Made by a program: the position numbers and the translations under genes
Notes under the pieces: generated by a model
Database searches by the model: none
Seen by the model: the letters and a program-made list of their open reading frames with translations, nothing else
Told to the model about the DNA's origin: nothing
Source of the DNA: Saccoglossus kowalevskii
Taxonomy: Eukaryota > Hemichordata > Enteropneusta > Harrimaniidae
DNA: 54,069 bases
Assembly (NCBI RefSeq): GCF_000003605.2
Contig: NW_003147780.1
Span: 83,165-137,233 of the forward strand
Reading direction: 5' to 3'
Part shown: piece by piece, positions 23,192 through 34,594 of the stretch
How positions within the stretch are numbered: the first letter of the stretch is position 1
How the letters are laid out: each line of letters starts with the position of its first letter

Positions 23192-25705
23192 CTAATACGA
23201 TGATGTCGTCGTTGTACTTGCCATTGAGTTTGGATGGCAGACTGATGAACTGTTCACCGGCGAGTGTTCGTTGCTGGGAGGAGTCGGCATCCCTGCCGCA
23301 CTCTGGCAAACGTACCATTCACTCAAATTCGTGTGCGTCGGCGCTAGCGACGGCGGATTGGGAGCAAGAGGTAACGATGAAATACTGTGACCACCTTCCG
23401 ATGTCTGTGGAGATATCAATGAGGTTGTGGAAGTGTCGTAAACGTTGGTTGGTGGCGGTGATTTTCCGTGTACCTTCATGTGCTTTCGTAGCGAGCTAGG
23501 GTGTGTATAGCTTTTATCACAGCCACGTACCTTACAGTTGTAGGGTTTGTCAGAAGTGTGCACGTGGGAGTGTTTCTTCCGATCACTGGAATTGGCAAAC
23601 CGCCGATCACATCCATCGAACTCACACTTAAAGGGTTTCTCTCCTGTAAAATAACAAACAGACGTTAATATTATAACAACAAACAATAAAACAAGGACAG
23701 GCTGTTCAATTGTCGGGAAATGCGGAATCCATGTTTAATGTCATGTTAAACTAATCCCAATTTAAAGGCTTCCTTCGAAATCCACGCATAGCAGTTAGCA
23801 CCACCAAAGGTTTTAAAATGATCGTAATCATATGCTATTACACACATTTCCTAGGAATCAGATAAAAGACCAATTGTGCAAATCCGATTTGTTGTTGGAT
23901 TTACGCTGGCATTAGGGATAATCCGATTGCCCGAAGCCATATGCATAGTCAGCACCCATGCACATATGCAGCTGTAGTGATATACGACAGCAGCAAAATA
24001 ACTTCCAGTCGACAATGTTTGTGTACTGAGCAGCGACACAGGGAATGACCGCACGGGGATTCTCAATGAACAACCAGCTTGCATCCTTAATAACACTGCC
24101 AATGCTGCTCGGGTGGTAAATTATTATAATACTTTTAGTGACTCGGTCAAGTTCGAAATTTTATTTAAAGTCAAAATTGTAATGCAGTATTTTAAATATT
24201 GGAAGCTAAGCCTAATTGGTGGTTTATTTGGTAGTGTTTGATAAATAGGATGGGCTATTTAATTGAAACACCGGAAGTACGAAACAAACTGTATGATAGA
24301 CGCTTGTGAAGCTAAGATACAAAGAGACTTCCTGGTGAAAGCAAGCTGTATTTGGTGAGAATTTGTTTGGATGGAGTCTAACTTGCGGCAGAAATTAAAC
24401 CGGGCTGGTTAACGAGTTTTCTGAAATTAATCAACATTTCAATCGAGCAATAATGTTTTCTCTCCCAAATAATCGATTCGACAGCCACGTAGTCACCAAG
24501 AATTGAACAAAGCATCATCAATATTTACTTTACTATTATAAACATTACTAACCTGTGTGCGTTCTTTTGTGAATCTTGAGATTCTCTGATCTTGCGAAGA
24601 CTTTCCCGCATCCAGGAAACGGACAGGGGAATGGTTTTTCACCCGTGTGTACTCGTATATGATTAACTAACTTATATTTAGCTTTAAATGGTTTTAAGTT
24701 CCTTGCACAGTTTTGCCAATAACACGTATGATTGGTCTGTTCTGGCCCCCCTACGTGTTCAACAGTTATATGAGTAACAATTTCGTGCATTGAAGTAAAA
24801 GTTTTCATACACGATTTCTTTGGATTCGGTTGATCTTGGTCTATCCACAGACAACTTAGTTCTTGTTTTATCGGCTGTCTCATGTAACGGAAAAATGCAC
24901 CAGGCCCATGAGGTGGATTCATGTTCATGTTCACATTCATGTTCATATTCATATTCATGTTCATGTGGTTCATATGAGGATTATGGTGAAGTTGAGGTGA
25001 CGTGAGATGATCATTTCGTGGACTGGTAACTTGGTTAAATTGATCTGGTCGACCGTACATATCACTGGGAATAGTTAATCTCATCTGACTGTTCATATGA
25101 TGATGGGATGCTCCGTGATGTGCGTTAGATTGGTCGTGGAGTCCTGGAAAAAGTACATGAGAACTTGAAGTACCGTCGGCGTGTCCATGAGGGACGTGCA
25201 AGTTACTGGTTGTTGGTACAAACATACTGTGGTGTGGAGCTGTGTTCGCTGCGAGACTTTCATGGGAGGCTAGACTGGTGCCCAGCGGTACTGCTGATCC
25301 CGTAAGATGTTCTCGCCGTAGGAGGAAGTCCCGACTAGCTGATAGCGCCTGTGCAGTGTAGCTGGTAACATGCCCGTGGTGAGCGTGGTGGCCGTGTGAA
25401 TGGGGCACATAGCCGTTGGTTTGACTGTAATTCGACGTCGGTGCACAACTCGTTTCCGTCATCGGATGAGGTGGACTCAGTTTGAGTGCTCCCATGTGCG
25501 TCGCCTCCATACCATAAGGATTCAAGCCCATACCGGCGGCCGAGTCGCTAGTATCCGTTGAATGGTGTGCATGCGGCGCTAATCCAAATGTCGTCGACAT
25601 CCCGTTAATATTTTGATGCGAAGTAACATCGACCAGTCTCAGCGCTGGATTTCGTTTGCTGAGACCGTGATCCATGTAGGTTGACTGCAGCGTCTCGGCA
25701 GTCAT
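23192..25705 (-). CDS. zic: ZIC / odd-paired family C2H2 zinc-finger transcription factor, two exons
   Basis: Join of exon 1 (25705-24553) and exon 2 (23643-23192), 534 aa. Family role: a nuclear DNA-binding regulator of neural and mesodermal patterning that also cooperates with GLI-type factors. In order: ZOC motif SRDFLLRRE at residues 124-132; His-rich tracts near 101-112 and 201-203; a Met/Asn repeat at 244-263; ZFNC block with [13 protein letters not shown] at 271-283, including a sumoylation-type IKQE; ZF1 C285/C299/H312/H317; ZF2 C328/C333/H349/H353; ZF3 C361/C366/H379/H383; ZF4 C391/C396/H409/H413; ZF5 C421/C426/H439/H443. W287 and W330 form the tandem CWCH2 signature of ZIC/GLI proteins. 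EWYVCQ lies in the C-terminal tail. The donor CAG|GTTAGT and acceptor TTTTACAG|GAG restore TGEKP in phase 1. The start ATG has an in-frame TAA 12 nt upstream (25717-25715), so no 5' extension exists without another exon. ZF5 is C-x4-C, as in protostome homologues rather than vertebrate ones (from memory). No lesion seen. Confidence 0.96.
23644..24552 (-). other. zic: zic intron, 909 bp, between zinc fingers 3 and 4
   Basis: On the minus strand the intron begins GTTAGTAATG and ends GTTATTTTACAG. It splits a glycine codon in the HTGEKP linker between ZF3 and ZF4. This is the position I recall for the widely shared bilaterian ZIC intron. I see no nested gene or repeat in it. Confidence 0.9.
24917..24976 (-). 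repeat. zic: Coding hexanucleotide repeat (Met-Asn) in zic exon 1
   Basis: About ten tandem ATGAAY/ATGAAC hexamers encode residues 244-263 (HMNHMNMNM then [11 protein letters not shown]), just before the ZFNC block. Third-base changes (AAT/AAC) and one GTG interrupt it, which should slow slippage. Every unit step keeps the reading frame. Confidence 0.9.
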
Positions 25706-25889
25706 CGGTGATTTTTAACTGTGTTTCTAACCAGGAGAGCTACCTACCAAATGATCGTTCACTTTTGGAGAGAAGCAGTAAAAGTGTCCCCTCGTTCGCA
25801 TGCAAACAGAGCTTGTTAGATGCCCAGCGTGAACGTATTACTGGTAATTATGGTCTCACACGATTGGTTGCTTTGTGTTGAGTGACAAG

Positions 25890-26110
25890 TTGACAGTTGA
25901 TGAACCAATAGATGCTTTCATAGCGTCACGCGCATGCTCAATCGACGCTTATCTCATTTCATAGCGTTTCACCATGATTTGGAGATGTCATTCTGCGTCC
26001 CCTGCTGGGCAAGCCTTGTTTCAGTGTGATTGGATACGTGCGTAGACGAAAACTCCCCCTGCTCCCGAAGTCCCTTCACCCATGATGCTTCACCCATCCC
26101 AATATTCCAA
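25890..26110 (-). promoter_or_regulatory. zic: Putative zic proximal promoter
   Basis: This lies 185-405 bp upstream of the zic ATG. It contains an inverted CCAAT (plus strand CCAAT near 25907), an NRF1-like GCGCATGC at 25930-25937, a minus-strand CCAAT near 26028-26033, and a ZIC-type motif at 25997-26010. TTTCATAGCGT occurs twice within 60 bp (about 25916 and 25958). No TATA box is visible. Promoter function is inferred only from position and motifs. Confidence 0.4.
25997..26010 (+). promoter_or_regulatory. ZIC-type binding motif upstream of zic
   Basis: GTCCCCTGCTGGGC contains CCTGCTGGG, which fits the CCTGCTG(A/G)G core I recall for ZIC-family factors. It stands about 295 bp upstream of the zic start codon. 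A partial second match, CCCCCTGCTCCC, occurs at about 26055. Confidence 0.4.
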
Positions 26111-27434
26111 TGAATTGTATGTCAGAAGACATAAAGCGAAACACATATCACAGATAACACAGCGGTAATAAATTATTGATAAAAATGTTGTTTCATTTGA
26201 ACGCTTAACATTCAACAAGTTTGTTTAGAAAGAACAAAATAAGTTGCTATTCAGATGGTCATAGTTGAGAAATCTTGAATTCACATTAGCGGTGAACGAA
26301 GCGCAAACACAAGCGCTTTCTTGTAGTACCGAGAGAGGCACGGTTCGCAAACAATATCTCTATAAATGTTCTAATAGGTACATTAACATCCCAATAAAAC
26401 AATCAGAACTGCAGTTTTTCCGGTTCCGTGATTGCGATTTACAACATACAATGTTTGTGAAGTAAACACATATGGTATTTTATTTCGTTTTTATCTCTAT
26501 TAAAATGACCGCCTATAGTTACGTCACTTTGAACACAGTGAGGAATAAGTTCATTTGGAGGGTCATTTTGTCCCGAGATACCTTCCCTAAACTTTGACAT
26601 TCGGGGGTTTCTAACAAAATGCTGCTACATTAAGCTAAACAAAATAAAACCTTTGTATGCCTTTTCACAGTTTGAGTTGAGAGGAGGAGAAAAGTGTATT
26701 GCGTAACAATGAAAGCGACAATGTTCCCATTTGTTTACAAAAAATGGTGAGATACGGCCCTGCCTCCACCGTAATCATGGTTTATTTGCTTAACTGACAG
26801 CCTGCTTTGGACGTATGGGTCACTTCCCGTGGTTTCGTAATAAATAAATAAATAAACAAATAATGCATGGGGCAAGTGTGAATTTGAATAATCTCGGAAA
26901 CCAGCACACGACAGTGAAATACTAGTAAATTGCAACGAGCTGATCGTCGCACTCTGCGACTCTTTTTATGTTTTCTTGTCTTTACCTAGAAAACAAGGTG
27001 TTGATTTAGTATGTTCCGCTCCGAAGTAACCATCTGGAATTCCAAAACCAGAAGGTGAACAGACGTAAGACGAACCAGCTGACATGGGAGGGGCTCTTCC
27101 CATACTTATCTTTTAATTACTACCATCCGGTAGTAATATACAAACACGGACGAATCATCTTTTCTGAACTGTGCTGGGGTTTTGTCAACTTTTCTGCACA
27201 ACCTTGAGAACTACTTCCTGGTTAAACATCACTAACTCGAACAAGGTTATATTCATCAATACGTCTAAACTTGCAACAAAATGGATGACTTCGCATATAG
27301 GTATTTCCACCACATAGACAAAGGGGCAGTTTTACCAATATTTTGAAGTGAGAATGGAAAAGTTTAGCGAGAAGAACGCCTAGTGTCAGTTGGCCCTGCC
27401 CCTACCCAGCGGGGGATGTTTACTTTCCCTCACA

Positions 27435-27449
27435 ATGCAAATTAATTAA
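27435..27449 (+). promoter_or_regulatory. Overlapping POU octamer and homeodomain palindrome
   Basis: ATGCAAATTAATTAA joins a perfect octamer (ATGCAAAT, 27435-27442) and the palindrome TTAATTAA (27442-27449) with a one-base overlap. It is 1.7 kb upstream of the zic start. Enhancer function is inference. Confidence 0.3.
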
Positions 27450-29953
27450 CAACTCTCGTAGTAAAGTTGTAACACGTCAATGTGACGGACAGCCCGGGCA
27501 GACAAAGGAAACCCAACCCACCACTCAAATTAACCAGCGGTTGTGTTGGCACAAAAATGTTTTTCACTGTCCATACAATAGGGTGACATTACGAACCAAG
27601 GGCCTTCCAAAGGGAACCTCGTTCACCCCATACAGACAGACTACAAAACGCACAATACGGATAATTTAAGCTATTAGCATTTCACACGTTAACACTACCG
27701 GACGGTCGCAATGTGACTATGAATTCCTTGTATTTTGTAAGAAGACTATAGGCACTATGATGTCAGTTTAACGAGTGAACGTACTGTAGTCATTCTCAAA
27801 TTGTAAGCCTCCAACGTAACGGGCGCCATCAATTGCCACGGACAAATAAGATACGAAACAATTAAACCCCATCCCATAGGCAACACTGATTAATAAACAT
27901 GTTTACAAGTGGAAGAAATAGATAAAATGTCATATTCAACAAACATATGAATTTTATATTTATGTAAGTTGACCTATCTAAAGTTGTGACCCACAGCTTA
28001 GTTTTTATAACAGCCACTGGGTATCCGTTTTGGAAAGAATGTAAACCAGTATGCCCCTAATTCAAATAAACTATCTGTAATCAGACTAAGGACCATCTGG
28101 ATGGCGTGTTGACAGTTGTGTCTTCAATCACGTTAGTTTTGCAGTGATCTATGTAAAATCTACATATATTTTGGCATACTCCCTGCCACCGTAGAATAAC
28201 ATTTCTGAGCTTTTTGCATTCTGTCAACCGAGTGGTCAATGTATAATCTAATATTTTGCGTGGATAACGTAAAAAACGACGTTATAATAATAACCTTTGA
28301 GGCGCTACATATTAGGGATCATGGTATTAGGTTGAGTAGCTATCAAACTTCCCCGCCCAAATCCCACCCCAAGTTTCTATTTTTGATTGGACCAAGCTAC
28401 TTCATACACAAAGTCGTTGCGATCACCTGAATTTGGAAATTGTGTGAAAATGATGCCTTTGAATGAAAAGCGCAACTAGTTCCCACTCTTACGTCACGGT
28501 CCATTGTTTTGAGTTCATTCAGGCGTTCATTAGCTTATTATGTTATATTTTGTTGTTCTTTGAATGTTCAATTTAATTGTGTCCACTGCACTTGACTAAC
28601 AGTTATGCATGAAGTATTAAATATCAACACGAAATAAAAGCGTTATTGAAAATGAAACAACAAGATAAAGCTAAATGTGTTAAAAACCAGGTTAAATCAA
28701 GTCTGACTGCGAACCTAGTTAGCATCAATCAAACCCTCACACCACCTAGTGTCGCCTAACAAAAACAACTGACAAAGGAGTGGAACTTTGACTGAAATAT
28801 ATATATGTATTTCACTACGGAGCGTGCAAGTCACATATTTCTCAGATGAAAATGTTTCAAGAGTAACGAAATATTGATTTGTGATAATTATAATATATCG
28901 GCGGCGACGGTGGTGGTGGTGTTCGTTATGGTAATATACTAGTCTATCAAACTTAACGTTATTCAATGTGCTTGGATTTCCTATATATATATATTCCATT
29001 TGCCTCGACTCATGCCGCTCTCGTTTCAATTTTAATGACTGCTTTTACGGTAAGTATTAAAATAGGGAGGATCGGTACAAGAAAAGGGAAACGACGGATA
29101 CAAAAAAGCTCGGGAAATACATTATGATTGGCCCATCATCTCATGGCTCCATTTTACGAGTGATTTTTACTTAAAGCGTTCTTCGCCACAGGAACAATCC
29201 GGTTAATGTTGTTTGTCTTTCATACTCGGAGGCTTATCTCAAATATAACTAACCGTACACCTTGTCCAATATAGTTGGCGCACTCACGTTGACCAAATAC
29301 GCTTACTTTAATAATCCCTTAAATTCCTAATCAAAAACACACAAAACTACATCTCCGGTGTCTGGGTGGATCATTTTGTTATTCTGTTCAATTTCAGGAC
29401 AGCAAATTGATGGAAAACGAATGGCTGCTGTGCCGAGGAAATGAATAAAGATGGCGGGAAACACTAGACTAGCGAAGTTGATCTCATACAAATCCCGGGG
29501 CAGTCTAAATGCGTTTGGAGATGCATTCGCCCTTTGTCATTGAGCATCTTTTTTCCTGGTGGCTTCAGGGAAGAAAAATCTTATATAGAATGGGCCGATT
29601 ACAGCTCAGTATTGTTGCCAGCTTTTGGGTAAATTGCGCGAGCGTAGGAAAAGTGCTTTTTCTTCACTTGTCACTCTCACAAATCAATGTTGCCCCGGGC
29701 TGGCGAGTCAATTTTCCAGTGGCGGAATAAAAATAAGCGAATAGGAGTACATTTTTTTGGGAAAAAAAGAACGGTGCCATAAATCTCGTTAATAGTTGTT
29801 ATTGAAAATGGCAAATGGTTTTAAATAAGGTATATCCAGATAAAGGAGTTACAGAGACTACTCCCATGTCGTCACATTGAAAGAACTATTACCTGTGGCT
29901 CTTTGCACAACAGCAGTACTTAAACCGAGAGTCAGTGGCCGCTGCGGGGCCCA

Positions 29954-30034
29954 ATGCAAATCTCTACGTATTCTTACAGCGCGGAAATATCACGGAAAGA
30001 AAAAAATGACATTACAGTAATTAGGTATGCAAAT
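29954..30034 (+). promoter_or_regulatory. Two POU octamers 73 bp apart
   Basis: ATGCAAAT occurs at 29954-29961 and 30027-30034. The second is followed by TAGTTTGCGGCGGGTAATTA, which carries a TAATTA homeodomain core. The pair is about 4.3 kb upstream of the zic start. Confidence 0.25.
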
Positions 30035-33000
30035 TAGTTTGCGGCGGGTAATTATATTTGTCTCGTGAAAGCTAGCATTTATAGGCTTAACAGGCAGGAC
30101 CGTGACGTGAATCAAGACTGTGGCGTACTCATACCCTATATATATATGCTACACGTATTCATGTAACACGCTTCGTATAAAGCAGTTACAATACAAACAT
30201 ACAACGACATTTTTTTTAAATACTAGTAGCAAATTTAAAGCTTTACGGGTTATATAAAATAACGAAATGTATCTGGCGATGTTAGGCTTACGATAGCCGA
30301 TGACGTATATATTGAGGTAGGAACAATCCAAATTCATATTCCGCTCCATCGTTCACTGTTATGTATTTCAGTCACGGATGAAACTCAGAAAACGTGTAAA
30401 ACATTGGGTGAACGAATAGTGGCAAGAATCGTGCTGATATTCGATGATTTGTCAAGTATCCTGCACACAAAGAGTGTTTGTAATATCGCCAATTATTGAA
30501 ATCGAAGAGCAAGTCATATTAATTATGTTTCCTGTAGTAAAATCAACAACTAATGAACATTGCAGCAAATCCAAAAATTGAAACGCACCTGCACTTTATT
30601 GGGCCATATAATAGCATGGTCACGTGCTCAAAGTACGCTTTACCACAAGGCAAGCCGGGGAAATGGCCTAACACGGACTAATCCAAAACCCCGTAATTCG
30701 TCTGAAACTTTAATAAAATTGCGGGAGACCTTTCTTTCCTATGTTTTTATAAGTGTGCAGCTTGAAGGCCAGGGCATTTATGCGATTCAAAATGGCGACT
30801 GGTATTTAAGTGTATAACAGTATAAGTAACATTAAGGGTAATTTGGATAGGAAATCTTCTTTGGCACAGCGTGCCTTACACTCGTGGCGACCCTCCCCCA
30901 CTGAGGACTGTGCAGTATAGACGCATTCAAATACAGTCATGAATAAATATGCTGCTGAATTCACAAAAATAAAACGCATTAAAATACTTTTCACCGTTAA
31001 ATTGGTGCCAATATATGTTATCAAATTGAGAGATGCTTAAACTATACACGGCACTATTTGACAATATAAAGACCGCATCCCATCCAGATCAGTTTCTAAA
31101 ACTCATACGAAAAGGCTTTACCTGTTTCAAATCAAGAGACAGCGTGAATTCTAATTGGGGACAGAATCGCGAGACACGCTACTGGAACCATCCAATCTAA
31201 AAGTAAAACAAACAAACGTAGTGTCGACCATCATGTCAAACTCGTTAGACTCTGGTTCTAATTAAAATATATTCAACTAAATATGATTATACGGCTAGAA
31301 TGACTAGGGTAAAATATAAGTTTCGATTAAAACGAAAAGTGACAGAAAATCTGACGAAGCGGACATTTTAATTCAGATTTCAAACGTTTGCCTGCGACAA
31401 AATAACATACCGTCCCGCAAGGGGAATAGTTATTTGGTTGCCATGACATCGCTTTCATACTCGTATAGGGAACAATGTAATACACGAATACATTTTGGAA
31501 GTGTTAAACGAGCAGATCGCAGCTGGAATTTATGAGATAAAGCATGCACACAATCGACGATTACCACATGAACACGTTATACGAGAATTCGTAATTCATT
31601 TTAAAATATTGTTGTCAATATGTTATTAAATCATCTAATATGTAGAGAGACATATAAGTAGTAATTGTCCTGCACTGTTGTCGGGTGGTTTCACATGAGA
31701 AGGACGAAATAAACAAGTAAAAAGAAATATATCATAATGCGGATACGATACATGCTTACGTATAAAGTTCATGTACCACCAAACTGTATACATAATTGTT
31801 AGTACAGCAAATTTAATTTCAATCTTTATCTCCAATGGTTGTATCATTTATATATGTGTAACACCCTTCTCATTTCACGTCTCTGTAGAATACTTAAAAA
31901 CGAAAAAAAAATGAAAATCCAGATTTTAACAGAAAATTAATTAATTAAACCGTTTATCATCATAATGTGGCCATTTTTTGGCAACTGAATTAACTTTATT
32001 TGTTTCAATACAAGTATTTCCTGCTTTGGAAATAACAATAATAGAGAGCTTCAATTGGGTAACACTAAATCGACATTTTGTTAATCAGTGAATATGAGCG
32101 TGAACAGGACATGGCGTTTGTTTTTTCGTGACATTCTAAGCGTTTTTTTTTTATAAGACGAAATATTGAATATCAGAAAGGTAAGCATAACACAATGCAA
32201 TATAATATTTCAAAATAAATATACCATGTAAACTAGTGTCGTGAACACACAGATTAGTAAAGATTTGAAAACCATTGTATACATTGGATAGAAAGAAGTA
32301 CACACGATGCCAATAACCAAATAAATTCCGGAATGTATATCATTGTCTGAATATAGCATATTGATTCAACTCCACAGTCTACGTCGATCATGCCACTAAG
32401 AACCAGCCACGTGTGGTAGACTAATAGCCAGATATAGGTCGCTCGGGGACTGTTAAATTTAATGGGCTTAAATCCTTATTAAATCACCTCAAAAGTGGAT
32501 TTATTACCTTTAAAGATAGTAGATAAACTACAGGGAATCCCATTCACCACTGGATTACAGATAGACTGAGAATAACATAATAACGAGTCAGAATTCGTCC
32601 AGACATCAGTAGCTAAAAAGATACAGTGTGATTATGTTTTCAATCACCATGATAAATTGAAATAATTTTTAGTTGGTCGATGATTTTTTTATACGACTCG
32701 CAATCAAAATATTCATGAAAATATTTAATTGTTGGGCTTTTCTGTTAAACCAGTAAGTGATATGTACTGCTCTCATGGTAGTGATATGAAATATTATGCT
32801 AAGTAAAATACAAAATATCTGCTTACTATAAAAACATAGTGAAATTGTACCCAAATGTGTCGTTAGTGAAAAAAACAAACATCATTATAGATTTGTTCGT
32901 TTATATCAATGAAAATGTTAAGTAATTCATCATGAATTGTGCTTTCACGCCACTAGGTACATGGTACATGGTCTTGCTTGTCTGTTGTACCAGCGATCCG

Positions 33001-34481
33001 TGAAAACGACAAGGAAAACAATGTACCTAGACGTTTTCGAAAAGCAACATGTGAGACGTGACAACGGAGTTTTATTTTCACTGTTATAAAATCTGAAGAT
33101 CTTTTAGGCAATGAAGGGATTGTTTAACAGCTACAACTAGGATCAAATAATTGACTGATATGTCTATCTGCGTCGAGTCGAGTCTTCGGATTGTGCGCGT
33201 TAAACTTTATTACAACAACCCATTAAGTAAACAACCATGCAAGTGTTGATAACGCAGTTAATTGAATTTTATAATTAACGTTAAATTAACTACATGAATA
33301 AATGAGTGAGAATTCGTTTTAGCGATGCAATTATCACTGCGAAAGGACATGATTTTTTACTTCTAAAACAATCTGGAAATATTAAAATACAAAACGTTTT
33401 TATATTGTTTTAATAAACTTGAAGAAATGCAAGAGGTGGTGATCATTGTCTGTTATTGTACATGTTTTACCATTTTACTAAATTTATGAAGAAGGACATG
33501 CTTCGAACAGACCGGAGGAATAACAACCACAAATCTACGTAGACGTAAATCAATCAAATGAAAAAAATATACCACAGTATACCACATGACGTCACATCTA
33601 ATCTACATATAATTTGAATTATGTTACTAACATTTGTACTGCCATGATGACATCCCGGGACAATGAATTGTGTCAGTTTAAATATTCACAAACTGCCTCG
33701 GCGAGTACGGGATCGTGCAGCCTTGGAGTGACCCTGACCTTCTATACAGCAGGAATGGACAACTGTGATTGCTCAATATCCCACGCGATGCATCCTGGGT
33801 AATCAATGTATCATTGAGACTACGTTACAACAGTTTGGTATTTCCCCCACTACCCATAATTCACCCCGGTTATGCGAAACGGAAAGACCACCGCAAAAAA
33901 ATCTTAAATAGTTTCAGGGAATTTTGGTTGCAGAACTTTAACCGGAAGTGACGTATTATACAGGAGTACCACTGTACACACATATATGGAATACAGATAA
34001 ACGTTGTTGCTAGTTATAACAGATAACAGGCAGTAACCTGGGATCACGACTGTAAATTAGTTTTTAAAATTAAAAAAATGGCGTATTAGAGGATTTCGTA
34101 CTTCCGTTTCCAATGTCAATGCCTCTGTCGTAATCGTGCACTTCAAAGTCAGGTGCCTGACAGACGAGCGTCAAAACATCATCACAATTAAGCCGCTGTT
34201 TTCTTTGAAACCGAAATCCAATTTTACCCAATTTTACAGGTGCCATTCAACATGGCGGACAATAGAGGTCAGAGGTTAGCAGTAATCCAGCAATATTTTA
34301 ATATCGGAAGTAGTTTTCTGCAGACTTCTATTGTGTCTCTAGGTGTCACAAATTATCCGTATTTTGAAACTCAGTGAACACACTTCTGCAAATCATCACC
34401 ATACACGTGTCCGCTCCATTTTTTTTTGCTCAGGGAAATGCTCTGTTACCATTCCCCGCCAATACCAGACTAAATACAGAA

Positions 34482-34594
34482 CGTGACAGAATACATCACA
34501 GAGACGGAGTATACCACAAGAGACAGAAAACATCACGCGAGACGGAATAAATGACGCGAAGCGAAATGCATCGCGGGGAACGGAATACATCACA
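34482..34594. repeat. 19-bp minisatellite, about 6 degenerate copies
   Basis: Units begin at about 34482, 34501, 34520, 34539, 34558 and 34576 and follow a pattern near GAGACGGAATACATCACGC. The period is 19 bp (18 in one unit) with several substitutions per unit, so the array is old. Confidence 0.85.

Noticed and set aside
24820-25005. Plus-strand frame rich in Ser/Cys/Tyr ([13 protein letters not shown])
   Set aside because: It is the antisense shadow of the Met-Asn repeat of zic exon 1. The plus-strand frame at 23173-23499 is likewise a shadow of exon 2.
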